Below the pieces are notes generated by a model. That model had not been told where the DNA came from. It worked only from the letters and a program-made list of their open reading frames with translations, and searched no databases. Below are positions 38,650-50,543 of a DNA stretch of 64,000 nucleotides, piece after piece; position 1 is the first letter of the stretch, and every line of letters starts with the position of its first letter. The stretch spans positions 186,001 to 250,000 of the forward strand of contig LT598465.1 in assembly GCA_900074745.1 (NCBI GenBank), in the 5' to 3' direction. Source of the stretch: Lachancea mirantina. Its lineage: Eukaryota; Ascomycota; Saccharomycetes; Saccharomycetales; Saccharomycetaceae. Made by a program: the position numbers and the translations under genes.

Positions 38650-38681
38650 GAGAGGGCTGTCATCGCTGTGATGACCCTCTC
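38650..38681. repeat. Strong inverted repeat (hairpin) past the MME1 3' end
   Basis: GAGAGGG...TCATC (38650-38664, with a 3-nt bulge CTG) pairs with GATGACCCTCTC (38670-38681) around the loop GCTGT, giving 12 base pairs. It lies 65 bp past the MME1 stop, so in the MME1 3' UTR or the far PAH1 promoter. Confidence 0.75.
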
Positions 38682-38745
38682 CATGATATCCATCGTATTT
38701 ACAAGCGTATGCTAAGGGGAAAAAGGTTGTGGTGGGGAAACCTCT

Positions 38746-39813
38746 TCAAGGATTCAGCGCTAAATCTGTCGCTGACACTTTGTCAAATTGTTTCAGCGCG
38801 ACCTGGTATAGAAGCAGCATTATACTGCTTTGGACGCTGGTCCATATGAATCTCGGACCGACACCACGGAAGAATCCCAACGTGCCTTCGGATTTGTAGA
38901 CTGCCACGAGACCCTTCAAGATTGAGTTTTCGATAGTGACCGGCGAGCGCGAGCGCGACGACGGGGACGACGACGAAGAAATGGGCAGCTGCGTTTGGAT
39001 ACGAGTCTTTATCACATCAAGAGGCGTCGTCATGATACCGGCTAAACCGCCTGCTGTAGCACCTGTCGTCAATTCACTCAAAACGGTTAAATCTTGACTT
39101 GTACTCTTACCTTCGGCCCGAAACGCCACGTCTCTGAATTTTTCGTAAAATGCAAATTGCAAAGCGCTGAACGGTAAGTCTCGGGACAAAGTGGCCTTGT
39201 AACCGAAAAATAGCGTTTGCCAACCTTCTCGCTTTAAAATCGTCGCAATTGCGTCCCGCAAATTCCGGTAGTTGTAACCGGAGCGGAAGAACGGATTTTC
39301 ATAACGCCCTTGCAATTGCATTCTCGTTTTCAAAACTTCGCTCGGCACATAGACCACGCTCGAAACCAGGTCTCCGAGCAAACCCGCGCTCAGATGCGCA
39401 ATTGTATCATTAAAGCCCCATTCTCCTATCATTTTCCGCTTTGAGAGTTCGTACGTGCCGAAAAAAATAGCAGCACTTGGGAACGACCCAAGCATGGCAG
39501 CCCCGTACCCACCGTAAAGCCCAGCCCGCACACCTTCTTCTACAAATATTGTTTTGTACGCCATGATCATGTTTCTATATTTCGCAGCTCCGGGCGCACC
39601 TTGCTGTCGCGTTTTCACCGTATCTAGCGAATGCATCACCGAGTCCCCAATGGCTCCTCCAACGCCTCCTGCAGTGATGCAATGCATCAAAGGACTTAGG
39701 TTCTCGTTTTCTTCTCCTTCCCCCGCATCTTTCACTGGCAACCGGTCCGTTGCACGATGATGACCATCGTGCGACTGGTGCAGCACGGGTATAGAGGAGG
39801 TGAAGGAGAACAT
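38746..39813 (-). CDS. MME1: MME1, mitochondrial carrier (Mg exporter), YMR166C orthologue
   Basis: 355 residues (S. cerevisiae about 368). Three mitochondrial-carrier repeats carry the signature near [22 protein letters not shown] and [11 protein letters not shown]; the first has Ser in place of the usual Pro, which I recall is shared by the S. cerevisiae protein. [25 protein letters not shown] and [17 protein letters not shown] are family blocks. S. cerevisiae Mme1 exports magnesium from mitochondria. It lies in the inner membrane with six helices. It is divergent from QRI7, with 240 bp between the ATGs. Confidence 0.93.
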   Translation of the reverse strand: MFSFTSSIPVLHQSHDGHHRATDRLPVKDAGEGEENENLSPLMHCITAGGVGGAIGDSVMHSLDTVKTRQQGAPGAAKYRNMIMAYKTIFVEEGVRAGLYGGYGAAMLGSFPSAAIFFGTYELSKRKMIGEWGFNDTIAHLSAGLLGDLVSSVVYVPSEVLKTRMQLQGRYENPFFRSGYNYRNLRDAIATILKREGWQTLFFGYKATLSRDLPFSALQFAFYEKFRDVAFRAEGKSTSQDLTVLSELTTGATAGGLAGIMTTPLDVIKTRIQTQLPISSSSSPSSRSRSPVTIENSILKGLVAVYKSEGTLGFFRGVGPRFIWTSVQSSIMLLLYQVALKQFDKVSATDLALNP

Positions 39814-39906
39814 ACGGTGCCCAACAACTTGCTTGTTTTATCTAACGATAGCCGTTCACTTAGATAGCCCACTGTATCTAGATATCTTAAAGTCCTGGAA
39901 TCTTAA

Positions 39907-42356
<2,450 letters not shown>

Positions 42357-42506
42357 GATTATTGCGAGTCAACTGCCCTTTTTCAAGGTTTGGTGTTCCC
42401 GACTTTCAATTTCTTGCAAGTCATCTCATATTCAAGTTTCTTGAAAACCGAAAGGCACTATGCTATATTGGTGAATTGAAAGAGAACAGAATATACATTA
42501 ACGGCG

Positions 42507-44795
42507 ATGATAGACCAAGCGGCAAGGATCAAAGTATGTGTTTTGAAATGGCTAGGAAGCTTCAGAATCTTAAGAATTTAGAAGGGGTCTTTCTGCCTAT
42601 TTTAGGTCTGCTTTGACAGCATTAATGTATATAATATTAACATTTCCCTTTAGGCCCTCGATGTGTCGGTAGTTAACAAGATTGCTGCGGGTGAAATCAT
42701 AATAGCACCGGTCAATGCGTTGAAGGAAATGATGGAAAATTCGATAGACGCTGGAGCGACTAATGTTGACATTTTGGTGAGAGAAGGTGGTATTAAACTT
42801 TTACAAGTAACTGACAATGGATGTGGTATTAATAAACAAGATTTGGATATTCTGTGCGAGCGATTCACCACGTCAAAACTTTCGTCTTTTGAAGATCTAA
42901 GATCCATTCAGACCTATGGGTTTCGCGGAGAGGCTTTGGCCAGTTTGTCGCACATTTCCCGTGTGTCTGTCACGACGAAAACCAGGGATAGTCCATGTGC
43001 TTGGAAAGCCAACTACGTTGAGGGGAAACTAGCGGGCAAAATCCAACCGTGCGCTGGTAAAGATGGTACCACGATTCAAGTACAGGACTTGTTCTATAAT
43101 ATGCAATCGAGACTGCGATCCCTGAGGTCTGGAAGTGAAGAGCTGGCTAAAATAGTCGAATGCGTCGGTCGATATGCCATCCATACGAGGGGAGTCGGCT
43201 TTTCTTGCAAGAAATTCGGCGATCCACAATTTGCCCTTATAGTCAGTCCAGAACTCGAAGCGAAAGAGCGAATTAGAGCCATTTATGGGGGCAGTATAGC
43301 GTCCAACTTGATAGAATTGAAAGTGCCGAATTTGGAAGAATTTGGTGTGACGGCTTTGGGTCAAGTCAGTAACCTGAATTTCAACAACAAAAAGTCCTAC
43401 TCTTTCATTTTCTTCATTAACAACAGACTTGTCACTTGTGAGCCACTTCGGCGATCCTTAGCCCAAGTCTATTCCACTTATTTACCCAAAACCAGCCGAC
43501 CTTACGTCTACTTGTCTTTGAATATAAGGCCCGATTTAGTTGATGTCAATGTCCATCCAACAAAGCGCGAGGTTCGATTTTTGCATGACGAGGAAATCAT
43601 CAACCATATTGCAAACTCGCTGCAAGAGACGCTGTCCAGCGTAGACACATCTCGCGCTTTCAGAACAACTTCCATATACACGGAAAAACCTAGTAACACA
43701 GCGATGGATAAGGGTATCCCTCCTGCATCATCTTTCCACAAACCTCCAATGACTCTCGCTGGTGACAGGGCAAAAGTACGAGAAAATAAGCTTGTCCGCA
43801 TTGATGCATCGCAAGCGAAAATAACCAGTTATCTGCCCTCAGTTGAAAATGGAATAGACTTTTCGCAATCTCAAAGAGCCTGTCAGTCGAAAAAGAGGCA
43901 TATAGAAGCCGTTGATGAGGAAGACAGCGCTTCAGATCTGAAAAGTGGCATAACGAGTTCGTCTCAATTTGGAAATATCCCTTCGACATACCAGCACACT
44001 GGCAGGACTCGCACTGTTGTTAATCTTCTGAGTATTAAACAACTACGGAAAAGGGTTGATGATAATACGGATAGAGAGTTGACAAGCGTTTTCGCAAATT
44101 TGACGTACATTGGCCTCGTTGACGCGCAAAGAAGACTGGCCTCAATTCAATTTGACTTGAAACTTCTATTGGTGGACTATGGTTCTCTGTGCTATCATTT
44201 GTTTTATCAAATTGGATTATCGGATTTTGCAAACTTCGGGAGGATAACTATTTGCAGCGATGAGAATTCTGAAGGTCTAAAAATCTATGACCTCTTGAGT
44301 GTCATGCCCGACATCCAAGAGGATGCAAAGCTTAGGAGCTTAAAAAATTTGTGGGAGATGCGAGAGATGCTTGGCGAGTACTTCTGTATTGAAATATCAA
44401 ACGGCGATGATGATTTGAAGAACTGTACAATTGAAACTCTGCCACTGCTTCTCAAAGATTATGACCCACCGCTATCTAAGCTATCAATTTTTTTGTACAA
44501 AGTTGCCATGAAAACGGACTGGTCCAATGAAATATGCTGTCTTGACGATGTTTTGAGACAGATTGCTCTTTTCTACATTCCAGAAGTCATCGAATTTATA
44601 GAAACTGCTAATGATGACAAAGACGTCGATCTGCAAGCGACGTATGCTTCCAAAATTGAGCGAATATCGCAGTGCTTAGAGCATGTCATTTTCCCGTGCA
44701 TCAAGAAACGTCTCTTAGCATCAAAAGACCTCAAATATGACGTTGCTGAAATCGCCAATCTACCCGGACTTTATCGCGTTTTCGAAAGATGTTGA
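42507..44795 (+). CDS. MLH1: MLH1, MutL homologue for mismatch repair (two exons)
   Basis: Joined exons 42507-42533 and 42654-44795 give 722 residues (S. cerevisiae about 769). The large frame has no usable ATG before conserved helix A. Splicing gives MIDQAARIK-ALDVSVVNKIAAGE, matching S. cerevisiae MSLRIKALDASVVNKIAAGE. The ATPase has NALKEMMENSIDAGA, DNGCGI and TYGFRGEALASLS; VDVNVHPTKREVRFL follows. KLVRIDASQAKITSYL precedes the linker; the C terminus ends RVFERC, the conserved tail that contributes to the Pms1 endonuclease site. Mlh1 pairs with Pms1, Mlh2 or Mlh3 in mismatch repair and meiotic crossing-over. Confidence 0.96.
42534..42653 (+). other. Intron in MLH1 (120 nt)
   Basis: Donor GTATGT (42534-42539), branch-like TATTAAC (42635-42641; one change from TACTAAC), pyrimidine-rich stretch and acceptor TAG (42651-42653), 13 nt past the branch adenosine. 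Phase 0. Read through, the intron meets a TAG after 15 codons, so retention gives only a 24-residue peptide. S. cerevisiae MLH1 has no intron. Confidence 0.88.
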
Positions 44796-44813
44796 TCGTC
44801 CCACATATTCTTA

Positions 44814-46604
44814 TTAGGATGAGTCAAGAATGTCTTTGAAGCTATGAGCACTATCAAAAGCCCTGACGATCCTCTCAAATTCTTGACTTTTAGGGCGATC
44901 AGATATTGAATCATTATCGCGCGCTACACCAGATACTCTACTGTAAAGTGATGACACCGTCTCAATATCGCTTTGAAGTATTTTAATGACTGGGTGATCG
45001 TCTTGGTGGACTTTGTCAAGTACCTTAATTGAGCGCCATAGTTTTCTGAGCTCAACGAACCTCCGAGCTAGGCTTATGATTTTTCGGGTGGCCACTAAGG
45101 AATTAATTTCAAGATTTGCAAAAACCTCTGAAAGGTCACCTAGAAGTTGCTCGTTCTCTGCAGAATTGCTAAAAACAAAACAAAATGAGTGGAATGCGTA
45201 CATTTTCGCAAGAGTAGTCGTAACGATTGGAAATTTGTTGTAGGCGGCACTACCATTGGCCATATTCCCCAAAATCAAAGTCACTGAAACTTTGGTTTGC
45301 TGCACCAGCTTTGGAAGAGACCGCGCAGTATCGTAGTGTAGTAAATCCAACTGGAATAGCCTCCATTCGACAGCACCGAGTAAGAAAGTTGCCAAGAATT
45401 TCTCAAGCTTCGAGGACGTGGATTCATACGCGTCATACATCGATATTTTATGTCGGAATATCTCGGTCTGCTTTTGGACAGCTTCAATGGTTCGTAAAGG
45501 AGGTTTACTGGGTTGCACGAAATATCGCTCCAAGTCTCTATCTAGGGAGACGAGCTTCCACATGAGAGCTTCGAACGTGTCCTCACTTTTATAGACATCG
45601 ATCGTAGGTTTATCCATCAGAAAAGCCGCGTGTGTAAGTAAAGAACCATTCTCTTCATGCAAGCTAATCGGTTTATTGGGTCCCGACTGCCAATAATCCT
45701 GGACACTGAGGCGGTACCATAACCTTTCAGAGCTCGCCTTTTTCAACCTCAGCTCAGTGGAGTCCGTTACAAGCGGCCTAAAATTATCAATTCGCAGAGA
45801 TTTGGCCAGATGAAGGCTGTGAACAAGTAAAGAATTTGCCAGAGGTTTATGCAACTGCGGAAAAGGTGTCACTGCTAAAATCAGATAACTTTGAATGACA
45901 CGAACGTCCGGATGGCTAAGAAAATTGGCATTCTCTAAAGTGCGCACTGCAGTCTTCAAGAATCCTTTGTAAAGTTCATTTTTGAGGCCGCTGTTCCAGT
46001 GGTGTTCAGCTCGGTCGTAAAGCCATTGGGAGACCACGGCGGGTCTCAAAATTTCAGCAAGACTTTCAGTAGGTATGTAGAACACGCACATGGTAAATAT
46101 AGACCACAGAATAGTGTTCCAAAAAAAATCGTCAATCGTTTGCAGAGAATCCGTCTCTTGTCTGGACCAATACGTACTCAATTGGACGTAAAGTTCCCCA
46201 ACGTCTCCAACGCAACCGAAAAAAAAGCCTCCTAGCTCTGCCACGGCATAGTCTAAAAGCTTGAAAGACGCTTCTCTGCTCAAATACTCCCTCCAATATC
46301 TCACTTCTTCCAGATCAGATTCTACATCTACAAATCCAGAATTATCAAAATTTTCCAACTGAGTCGCCCCTAGCGCCAATACCCAGTATTCATATTCTTG
46401 CCAAATACTCAGAAGCGATTTATCATTATGAAATGCCAACGAAACCGACTTTTTGACGTTTTGTTGATAACTTTTCAAGCATTCTTTATCTTGACCTCGT
46501 TTGATGCAATTTAAACAGGGTACTTGCCTATCACATTTGACTTTCCGCTTGACACATATGGAGCAAGGGCTTCTTGTTTTGAGAGGACCTGACCGCGGAA
46601 TCAT
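44814..46604 (-). CDS. CEP3: CEP3, CBF3 kinetochore subunit with Zn2Cys6 cluster
   Basis: 596 residues (S. cerevisiae about 608). The N-terminal Zn2Cys6 cluster is CSICVKRKVKCDRQVPCLNCIKRGQDKEC (about 14-42), with all six cysteines. The rest is the fungal-transcription-factor-like helical fold: WRYLS-type WREYLSREASFKLLDYAV, SYLILAVTPFPQL, DYWQSGPNKPISLH and SLDRDLERYF align with Cep3. Cep3 dimers bind the CCG of centromere element CDEIII inside CBF3, so its presence implies point centromeres. Position agrees with S. cerevisiae (MLH1-CEP3, YMR167W-YMR168C). It converges on MLH1 with an 18 bp gap. Confidence 0.94.
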   Translation of the reverse strand: MIPRSGPLKTRSPCSICVKRKVKCDRQVPCLNCIKRGQDKECLKSYQQNVKKSVSLAFHNDKSLLSIWQEYEYWVLALGATQLENFDNSGFVDVESDLEEVRYWREYLSREASFKLLDYAVAELGGFFFGCVGDVGELYVQLSTYWSRQETDSLQTIDDFFWNTILWSIFTMCVFYIPTESLAEILRPAVVSQWLYDRAEHHWNSGLKNELYKGFLKTAVRTLENANFLSHPDVRVIQSYLILAVTPFPQLHKPLANSLLVHSLHLAKSLRIDNFRPLVTDSTELRLKKASSERLWYRLSVQDYWQSGPNKPISLHEENGSLLTHAAFLMDKPTIDVYKSEDTFEALMWKLVSLDRDLERYFVQPSKPPLRTIEAVQKQTEIFRHKISMYDAYESTSSKLEKFLATFLLGAVEWRLFQLDLLHYDTARSLPKLVQQTKVSVTLILGNMANGSAAYNKFPIVTTTLAKMYAFHSFCFVFSNSAENEQLLGDLSEVFANLEINSLVATRKIISLARRFVELRKLWRSIKVLDKVHQDDHPVIKILQSDIETVSSLYSRVSGVARDNDSISDRPKSQEFERIVRAFDSAHSFKDILDSS

Positions 46605-46858
46605 TGCCCTTATGTGGCCATATCATAAGCTGTTTCTGATGTTTTCTAGTAACATCTCTCCTTAATTAATCCTGACAACTTAAACTTGCGTAAAGATATA
46701 AAAAAGGTAAAACTTGGATGAGAAGATAACTGGTTTGATCCTTACTTAAGCCTGTTTAACTATGTATTTAAAGACGCATTGCGAGAATTATAGGCCCCGC
46801 TTTCTTCTGGCAATTGTGGGTGAAAAGGCATGTGATATGTGACATATCACATTCGCTC

Positions 46859-48361
46859 TCAAAGTTTGGCCATATTGACATGTATACCCTTCGTTTGAGT
46901 ATAAGCGTCCATACCACTTTGCCCAAGCTCACGACCTATTCCACTCATTTTATAGCCGCCAAATGGTACCGAAATTTCTTCATCATTAGAAGAATTGACC
47001 CAAACGGTACCGGCTTTGATGTCATGGGCAAATCTGTTGGCCTGACGGATGCTTTCTGTGAAAACAGCCGCTGCAAGCCCATAGTTCGTGTCATTGGCAA
47101 GTTTAATCACTTCACCATAGTCTCTGAACCTCGAAATTACGGCAACTGGACCAAAAATCTCTTCTTTCATGAGTTTGGAATCCTGCGGGACGTCTGTGAC
47201 GATGGTTGGGGGGATGAAAAAACCATTACATCCTGGAGCTGCTGCTCCTATTTGTGTTGTTTTGAGATTTTCGTTCTTTTGAGCGTGCTCAATATAGCTT
47301 TGGATTCTGTCGTATTGTGTCTTGGAGATAACAGGGCCCACGGTACACTCGTTGTCGAACGGGTCGGCAGCTTCGCCGAATGTCCAATTGGTTGTAACGT
47401 GCTTAATAAATCTGCTTAAAAATTCCTCGTAAATGGATTCTTGGACATAGATCCGTGAGTTCGCAGTACAATTTTGACCAGAATTGTAAAATATCCCCAT
47501 GCTTGTCCATTTGACGGCTTCTTCAATCGACGCATCGTCGAAAATAACCGCAGGCGATTTACCTCCACACTCAAGGGTCACGGCTTTGAGATTTGACAAA
47601 GCGGCAAGTGACATAATCTTTTGACCCACTGCGGTACTTCCCGTAAAGGCGATTTTGTCCACATCTGGATGAGAGGCTAATCTGGAGCCTGCAATACCCC
47701 CGTGACCAGGGATGATGTTGACAACTCCAGGAGGGAAACCGGCTTTCTTGAAAAGCTGTGCCGCATATAAGAGCGAAAGAGAAGTGTTTTCCGCCGGTTT
47801 TATGACGATAGTGTTACCTGCAGCCAAACAACCTTGAATTTTCCAGCTTGCCATAGCAAGAGGATAATTCCAGGGAACCACTTGGCCGACTACTCCATAG
47901 GGCTCCTTAAGAGTCAATGCATATTTGTCTTTGTTCACAGGGATATATTCGCCCTTGGAAAACTTATCAGCAGCTCCCGCAAAATAACGTGTCAAAGAGA
48001 TAATTTGATCCAAATCGCCCAGTGCATTGGACTTATACGGTTTACCGGAATCCAAAGTCTCAATTGCTGCCAAAAGTTCCTTTTCTTGTTCGATCAGATC
48101 ACCCAATTTTCTCAACAAAATGCCACGTTCTTCCGGAGAAGTGTGACTCCAAGAGGGAAACGCCCTGCGGGCCGCTGCCACAGCAGCATCAACATCTGCT
48201 TCACTCGCAGCATAGAAAGATGCGATTTTTTCTCCTGTGGAAGGGTTTAAAGACTCAATTGTAGCTTCATCACGGGACTTGATGAACTCGTTGTCAATGA
48301 AAAGCCCTAAAGGCTGCTCGTATGACTTGTCTACTTTGGCAATAACTATGTTCTTGAACAT
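46859..48361 (-). CDS. ALD2: Cytosolic-type aldehyde dehydrogenase, ALD2/ALD3 orthologue
   Basis: 500 residues. NAD(P)-dependent ALDH with substrate/cofactor motifs VVPWNYPLAMASWK, FTGSTAVGQKIM, the general base Glu in LECGGKSP (about 264) and catalytic Cys298 in SGQNCTANSR. The opening QPLGLFIDNEFIK and the SRIYVQESIYEEFL and KAGTVWVN regions match Ald2/Ald3, and position next to CEP3 agrees with YMR168C-YMR169C/YMR170C. In S. cerevisiae these enzymes turn 3-aminopropanal into beta-alanine and respond to ethanol and stress. Odd: it ends in AKL, a canonical PTS1, so part of it may enter peroxisomes. There is no mitochondrial presequence. Confidence 0.9.
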   Translation of the reverse strand: MFKNIVIAKVDKSYEQPLGLFIDNEFIKSRDEATIESLNPSTGEKIASFYAASEADVDAAVAAARRAFPSWSHTSPEERGILLRKLGDLIEQEKELLAAIETLDSGKPYKSNALGDLDQIISLTRYFAGAADKFSKGEYIPVNKDKYALTLKEPYGVVGQVVPWNYPLAMASWKIQGCLAAGNTIVIKPAENTSLSLLYAAQLFKKAGFPPGVVNIIPGHGGIAGSRLASHPDVDKIAFTGSTAVGQKIMSLAALSNLKAVTLECGGKSPAVIFDDASIEEAVKWTSMGIFYNSGQNCTANSRIYVQESIYEEFLSRFIKHVTTNWTFGEAADPFDNECTVGPVISKTQYDRIQSYIEHAQKNENLKTTQIGAAAPGCNGFFIPPTIVTDVPQDSKLMKEEIFGPVAVISRFRDYGEVIKLANDTNYGLAAAVFTESIRQANRFAHDIKAGTVWVNSSNDEEISVPFGGYKMSGIGRELGQSGMDAYTQTKGIHVNMAKL

Positions 48362-49028
48362 CTTGTTGGAATTTGACTACTGATAGACTAATAAATGACA
48401 AATGTGCTCGGTGTTAAAGTTACGTCTTATATTTCAAGTACCATAACTGTGGCACATGACTTCTGATTTGCAGCCTCCCGACATTAAATACGGTAATCAC
48501 AGATCCACCATAATGTGCTACCAAGTCATTTACACATATCTATTCGATACCTGTATGGAGACGGAGATGGACAGCGCTTACTTCGTTCCATTGTTCATGG
48601 CAATGATGATGCTGTTTTTTGTCTTATCGTTATGTAGTACATCGTTTAGCCTATTCAACCCAAAGGGCACTTATGACAATCTCGCGCTTAGAATTCGAGG
48701 TTCTATCTACCAGGGTCTTGCAAAGTGGGACAATCACTTTTCCAGCTACAATCGCTTTACTGCTCGGCTTTGGTTTCTTGATAGTCGCCTATCTTGTTCA
48801 ACTGATAAAGAAAAATTGTAAATGCTTATCTCGGAAAAATTGCCCGAAAGAGAATAGCGCGATTGGAGATTTCCTTAGATGCGCTTAGATAAGGCTTGAA
48901 AAATTGACAAATCAAGGTAGAAGAAACCTATAAAAGCGGAATGTTTGAGACACCAGTCAAGTGGGGTTTGTGTATTTAGTCGATCGAATTGTAACATTCG
49001 AGTCTAATTTACTGCAATTACAATTGCC
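48362..49028. other. Divergent intergenic region between the two ALDH genes
   Basis: 667 bp between two divergent ALDH start codons. No STRE (AGGGG/CCCCT) was seen. The interval holds two overlapping plus-strand open frames with hydrophobic stretches, one listed as a weak CDS candidate. If that is not a gene, the whole interval is a shared promoter. Confidence 0.5.
48673..48888 (+). CDS. Possible small membrane protein (71 codons), unconfirmed
   Basis: An ATG-initiated 71-codon frame between the ALDH genes. It has an N-terminal polar part (MTISRLEFEVLSTRVLQSG), a single predicted membrane segment (about 22-44, FPATIALLLGFGFLIVAYLV) and a basic, Cys-containing tail (KKNCKCLSRKNC). No family is recognised. 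A different frame (48456-48821) also contains a hydrophobic stretch (YFVPLFMAMMMLFFVLSLC) directly before it, so either could be chance in AT-rich promoter DNA. It ends 140 bp before the second ALDH. Confidence 0.22.
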   Translation: MTISRLEFEVLSTRVLQSGTITFPATIALLLGFGFLIVAYLVQLIKKNCKCLSRKNCPKENSAIGDFLRCA

Positions 49029-50543
49029 ATGTCATTGTTCAAAGAAATCCAATTGCCCTCCGGTAAGTCATACAAACAACCTTTGGGACTTTTCATCGAT
49101 AACGAGTTCATTAAAGCTTCTGGTAATGAAAGCATTGATTCGTACAATCCAGCGACCGGTGAAGTGATTGCCTCGGTCATGGCTGCCGACGCGGGTGCGG
49201 ACGTTGACAAAGCCGTGGCAGCTGCCCGTAAGGCCTTTCCAGGATGGAGAGATACGCCTGCGACAGAAAAACGAGACTTGTTGCTTAAGCTTGCCGCTCT
49301 CGTAGAGGAAAACGTCGAAATATTGGCAGAGGTTGAATCTCTGGACACCGGGAAACCTGTGGCTCAAAATGCCAAATACGATATTCTGGAACTCGTTGAG
49401 GTTCTCAAGTACTACGCCGGTTGGGTGGACAAATCGACGGGCCAGTCGTTCGTGCCCAACGCCAAAAAGCTAACCTACACTCTACACCAGCCTCTGGGCG
49501 TTGTGGGTTGCATTATTCCTTTCAATTACCCACTTGCGATGATGTCGTGGAAATGGACCGCCATTGCCACAGGGAACACGGCTGTATTCAAAAGCGCAGA
49601 ACAGACGCCGCTATCGATCTTATATTTTGCCAATTTGGTCAAGGAAGCTGGCTTCCCACCAGGCGTTTTCAACGCTATTAGTGGCACCGGCGCGCTGGTT
49701 GGCAACGCACTCGCGTCTCACCTGGGTGTTGACAAGATTGCGTTTACCGGTAGTACCGCGGTAGGCCAGGTAGTTCAAAAAACCGCTGCGGTCAATTTGA
49801 AGCCGTTGACCCTAGAGTGTGGTGGTAAATCGCCTATTGTGATCTTCGACGACGCAGAATTCGACCAAGCCGTGAAATGGACCGCGTGGGGGATTTTCAA
49901 CAACATGGGTCAGATCTGTTCCGGAACGTCGCGGTGTTTGGTGCAAGACTCGATTTATGATAAGTTTTTGACCGCGTTGCAACAGCATGTCCGCGAGACA
50001 TACGTTGTGGGCAGCCCAGACGATTCTAGAGTCTTGGTTGGGCCTCAGGTCTCGAAGAAACAACAAGAACGTGTTCAGAGCTACATTAAAAGTGCAGTCG
50101 ACGAAGGCTGTCGTGTCGTTCTTGGTGGTGAGGGATTGCCAGACGTTATTGCCAGCTCATCTACCCATAAAAATGGCTACTACGTCAAGCCCACAATTTT
50201 GGGTGACGTGACGCCTCAACACAGAGTATTCAACGAAGAGGTGTTTGGACCCGTGATCACCGTTACCAAGTTTTCCACATACGCAGAAGCTTTGAAATTG
50301 GCTAACCAGACAGAATACGGACTTGGATCTTCCGTATTCACGCAAAACATCGTTCGCGCTCATAAGTTCGCGGCAGAGATCGAGGCGGGTATGTGCTGGA
50401 TAAACTCCTCTAATGATGTAGACATCAACAGTCCTTTTGGAGGTGTGAAGATGAGCGGTTACGGTCGCGAGTTGGGTGAATACGGTCTGGCAAATTTCAC
50501 AAATGTGAAATCTGTTCAATTGAACTTAGGCAACAAGTTGTAG
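49029..50543 (+). CDS. Second aldehyde dehydrogenase, divergent ALDH paralogue
   Basis: 504 residues. ALDH motifs: IIPFNYPLAMMSWK, FTGSTAVGQVVQ, Glu in LECGGKSP, catalytic Cys297 in MGQICSGTSR, and NEEVFGPVITVTKF. The first 45 residues closely match the neighbouring enzyme (QPLGLFIDNEFIK identical), so the two arose by duplication and inversion or share an old ancestor, but the body differs at many positions (FPFN vs PWN, WTAWGIF vs WTSMGIF). It is not the Ald4/5 mitochondrial type (no presequence). It ends in NKL, a weak PTS1-like tripeptide. In S. cerevisiae ALD2 and ALD3 are instead a near-identical tandem pair. Substrate unknown. Confidence 0.9.
   Translation: MSLFKEIQLPSGKSYKQPLGLFIDNEFIKASGNESIDSYNPATGEVIASVMAADAGADVDKAVAAARKAFPGWRDTPATEKRDLLLKLAALVEENVEILAEVESLDTGKPVAQNAKYDILELVEVLKYYAGWVDKSTGQSFVPNAKKLTYTLHQPLGVVGCIIPFNYPLAMMSWKWTAIATGNTAVFKSAEQTPLSILYFANLVKEAGFPPGVFNAISGTGALVGNALASHLGVDKIAFTGSTAVGQVVQKTAAVNLKPLTLECGGKSPIVIFDDAEFDQAVKWTAWGIFNNMGQICSGTSRCLVQDSIYDKFLTALQQHVRETYVVGSPDDSRVLVGPQVSKKQQERVQSYIKSAVDEGCRVVLGGEGLPDVIASSSTHKNGYYVKPTILGDVTPQHRVFNEEVFGPVITVTKFSTYAEALKLANQTEYGLGSSVFTQNIVRAHKFAAEIEAGMCWINSSNDVDINSPFGGVKMSGYGRELGEYGLANFTNVKSVQLNLGNKL

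Larger units (their letters stand above)
38229..38745. other. Tandem intergenic region MME1 3' / PAH1 5'
   Basis: 517 bp between two minus-strand genes. It contains a CACGTG palindrome (38311-38320) near PAH1 and a strong hairpin (38650-38681) near the MME1 end. An 82-codon open frame on the other strand (38467-38715) overlaps the hairpin and shows no family signal. Confidence 0.5.

Noticed and set aside
38467-38715. 82-codon frame with hydrophobic start between PAH1 and MME1
   Set aside because: No family resemblance, overlaps the hairpin, and lies in a normal-sized promoter/terminator interval.
46814-47419. 201-codon open frame antisense to the ALD2-like gene
   Set aside because: It mirrors the conserved ALDH coding frame and shows no independent family pattern.
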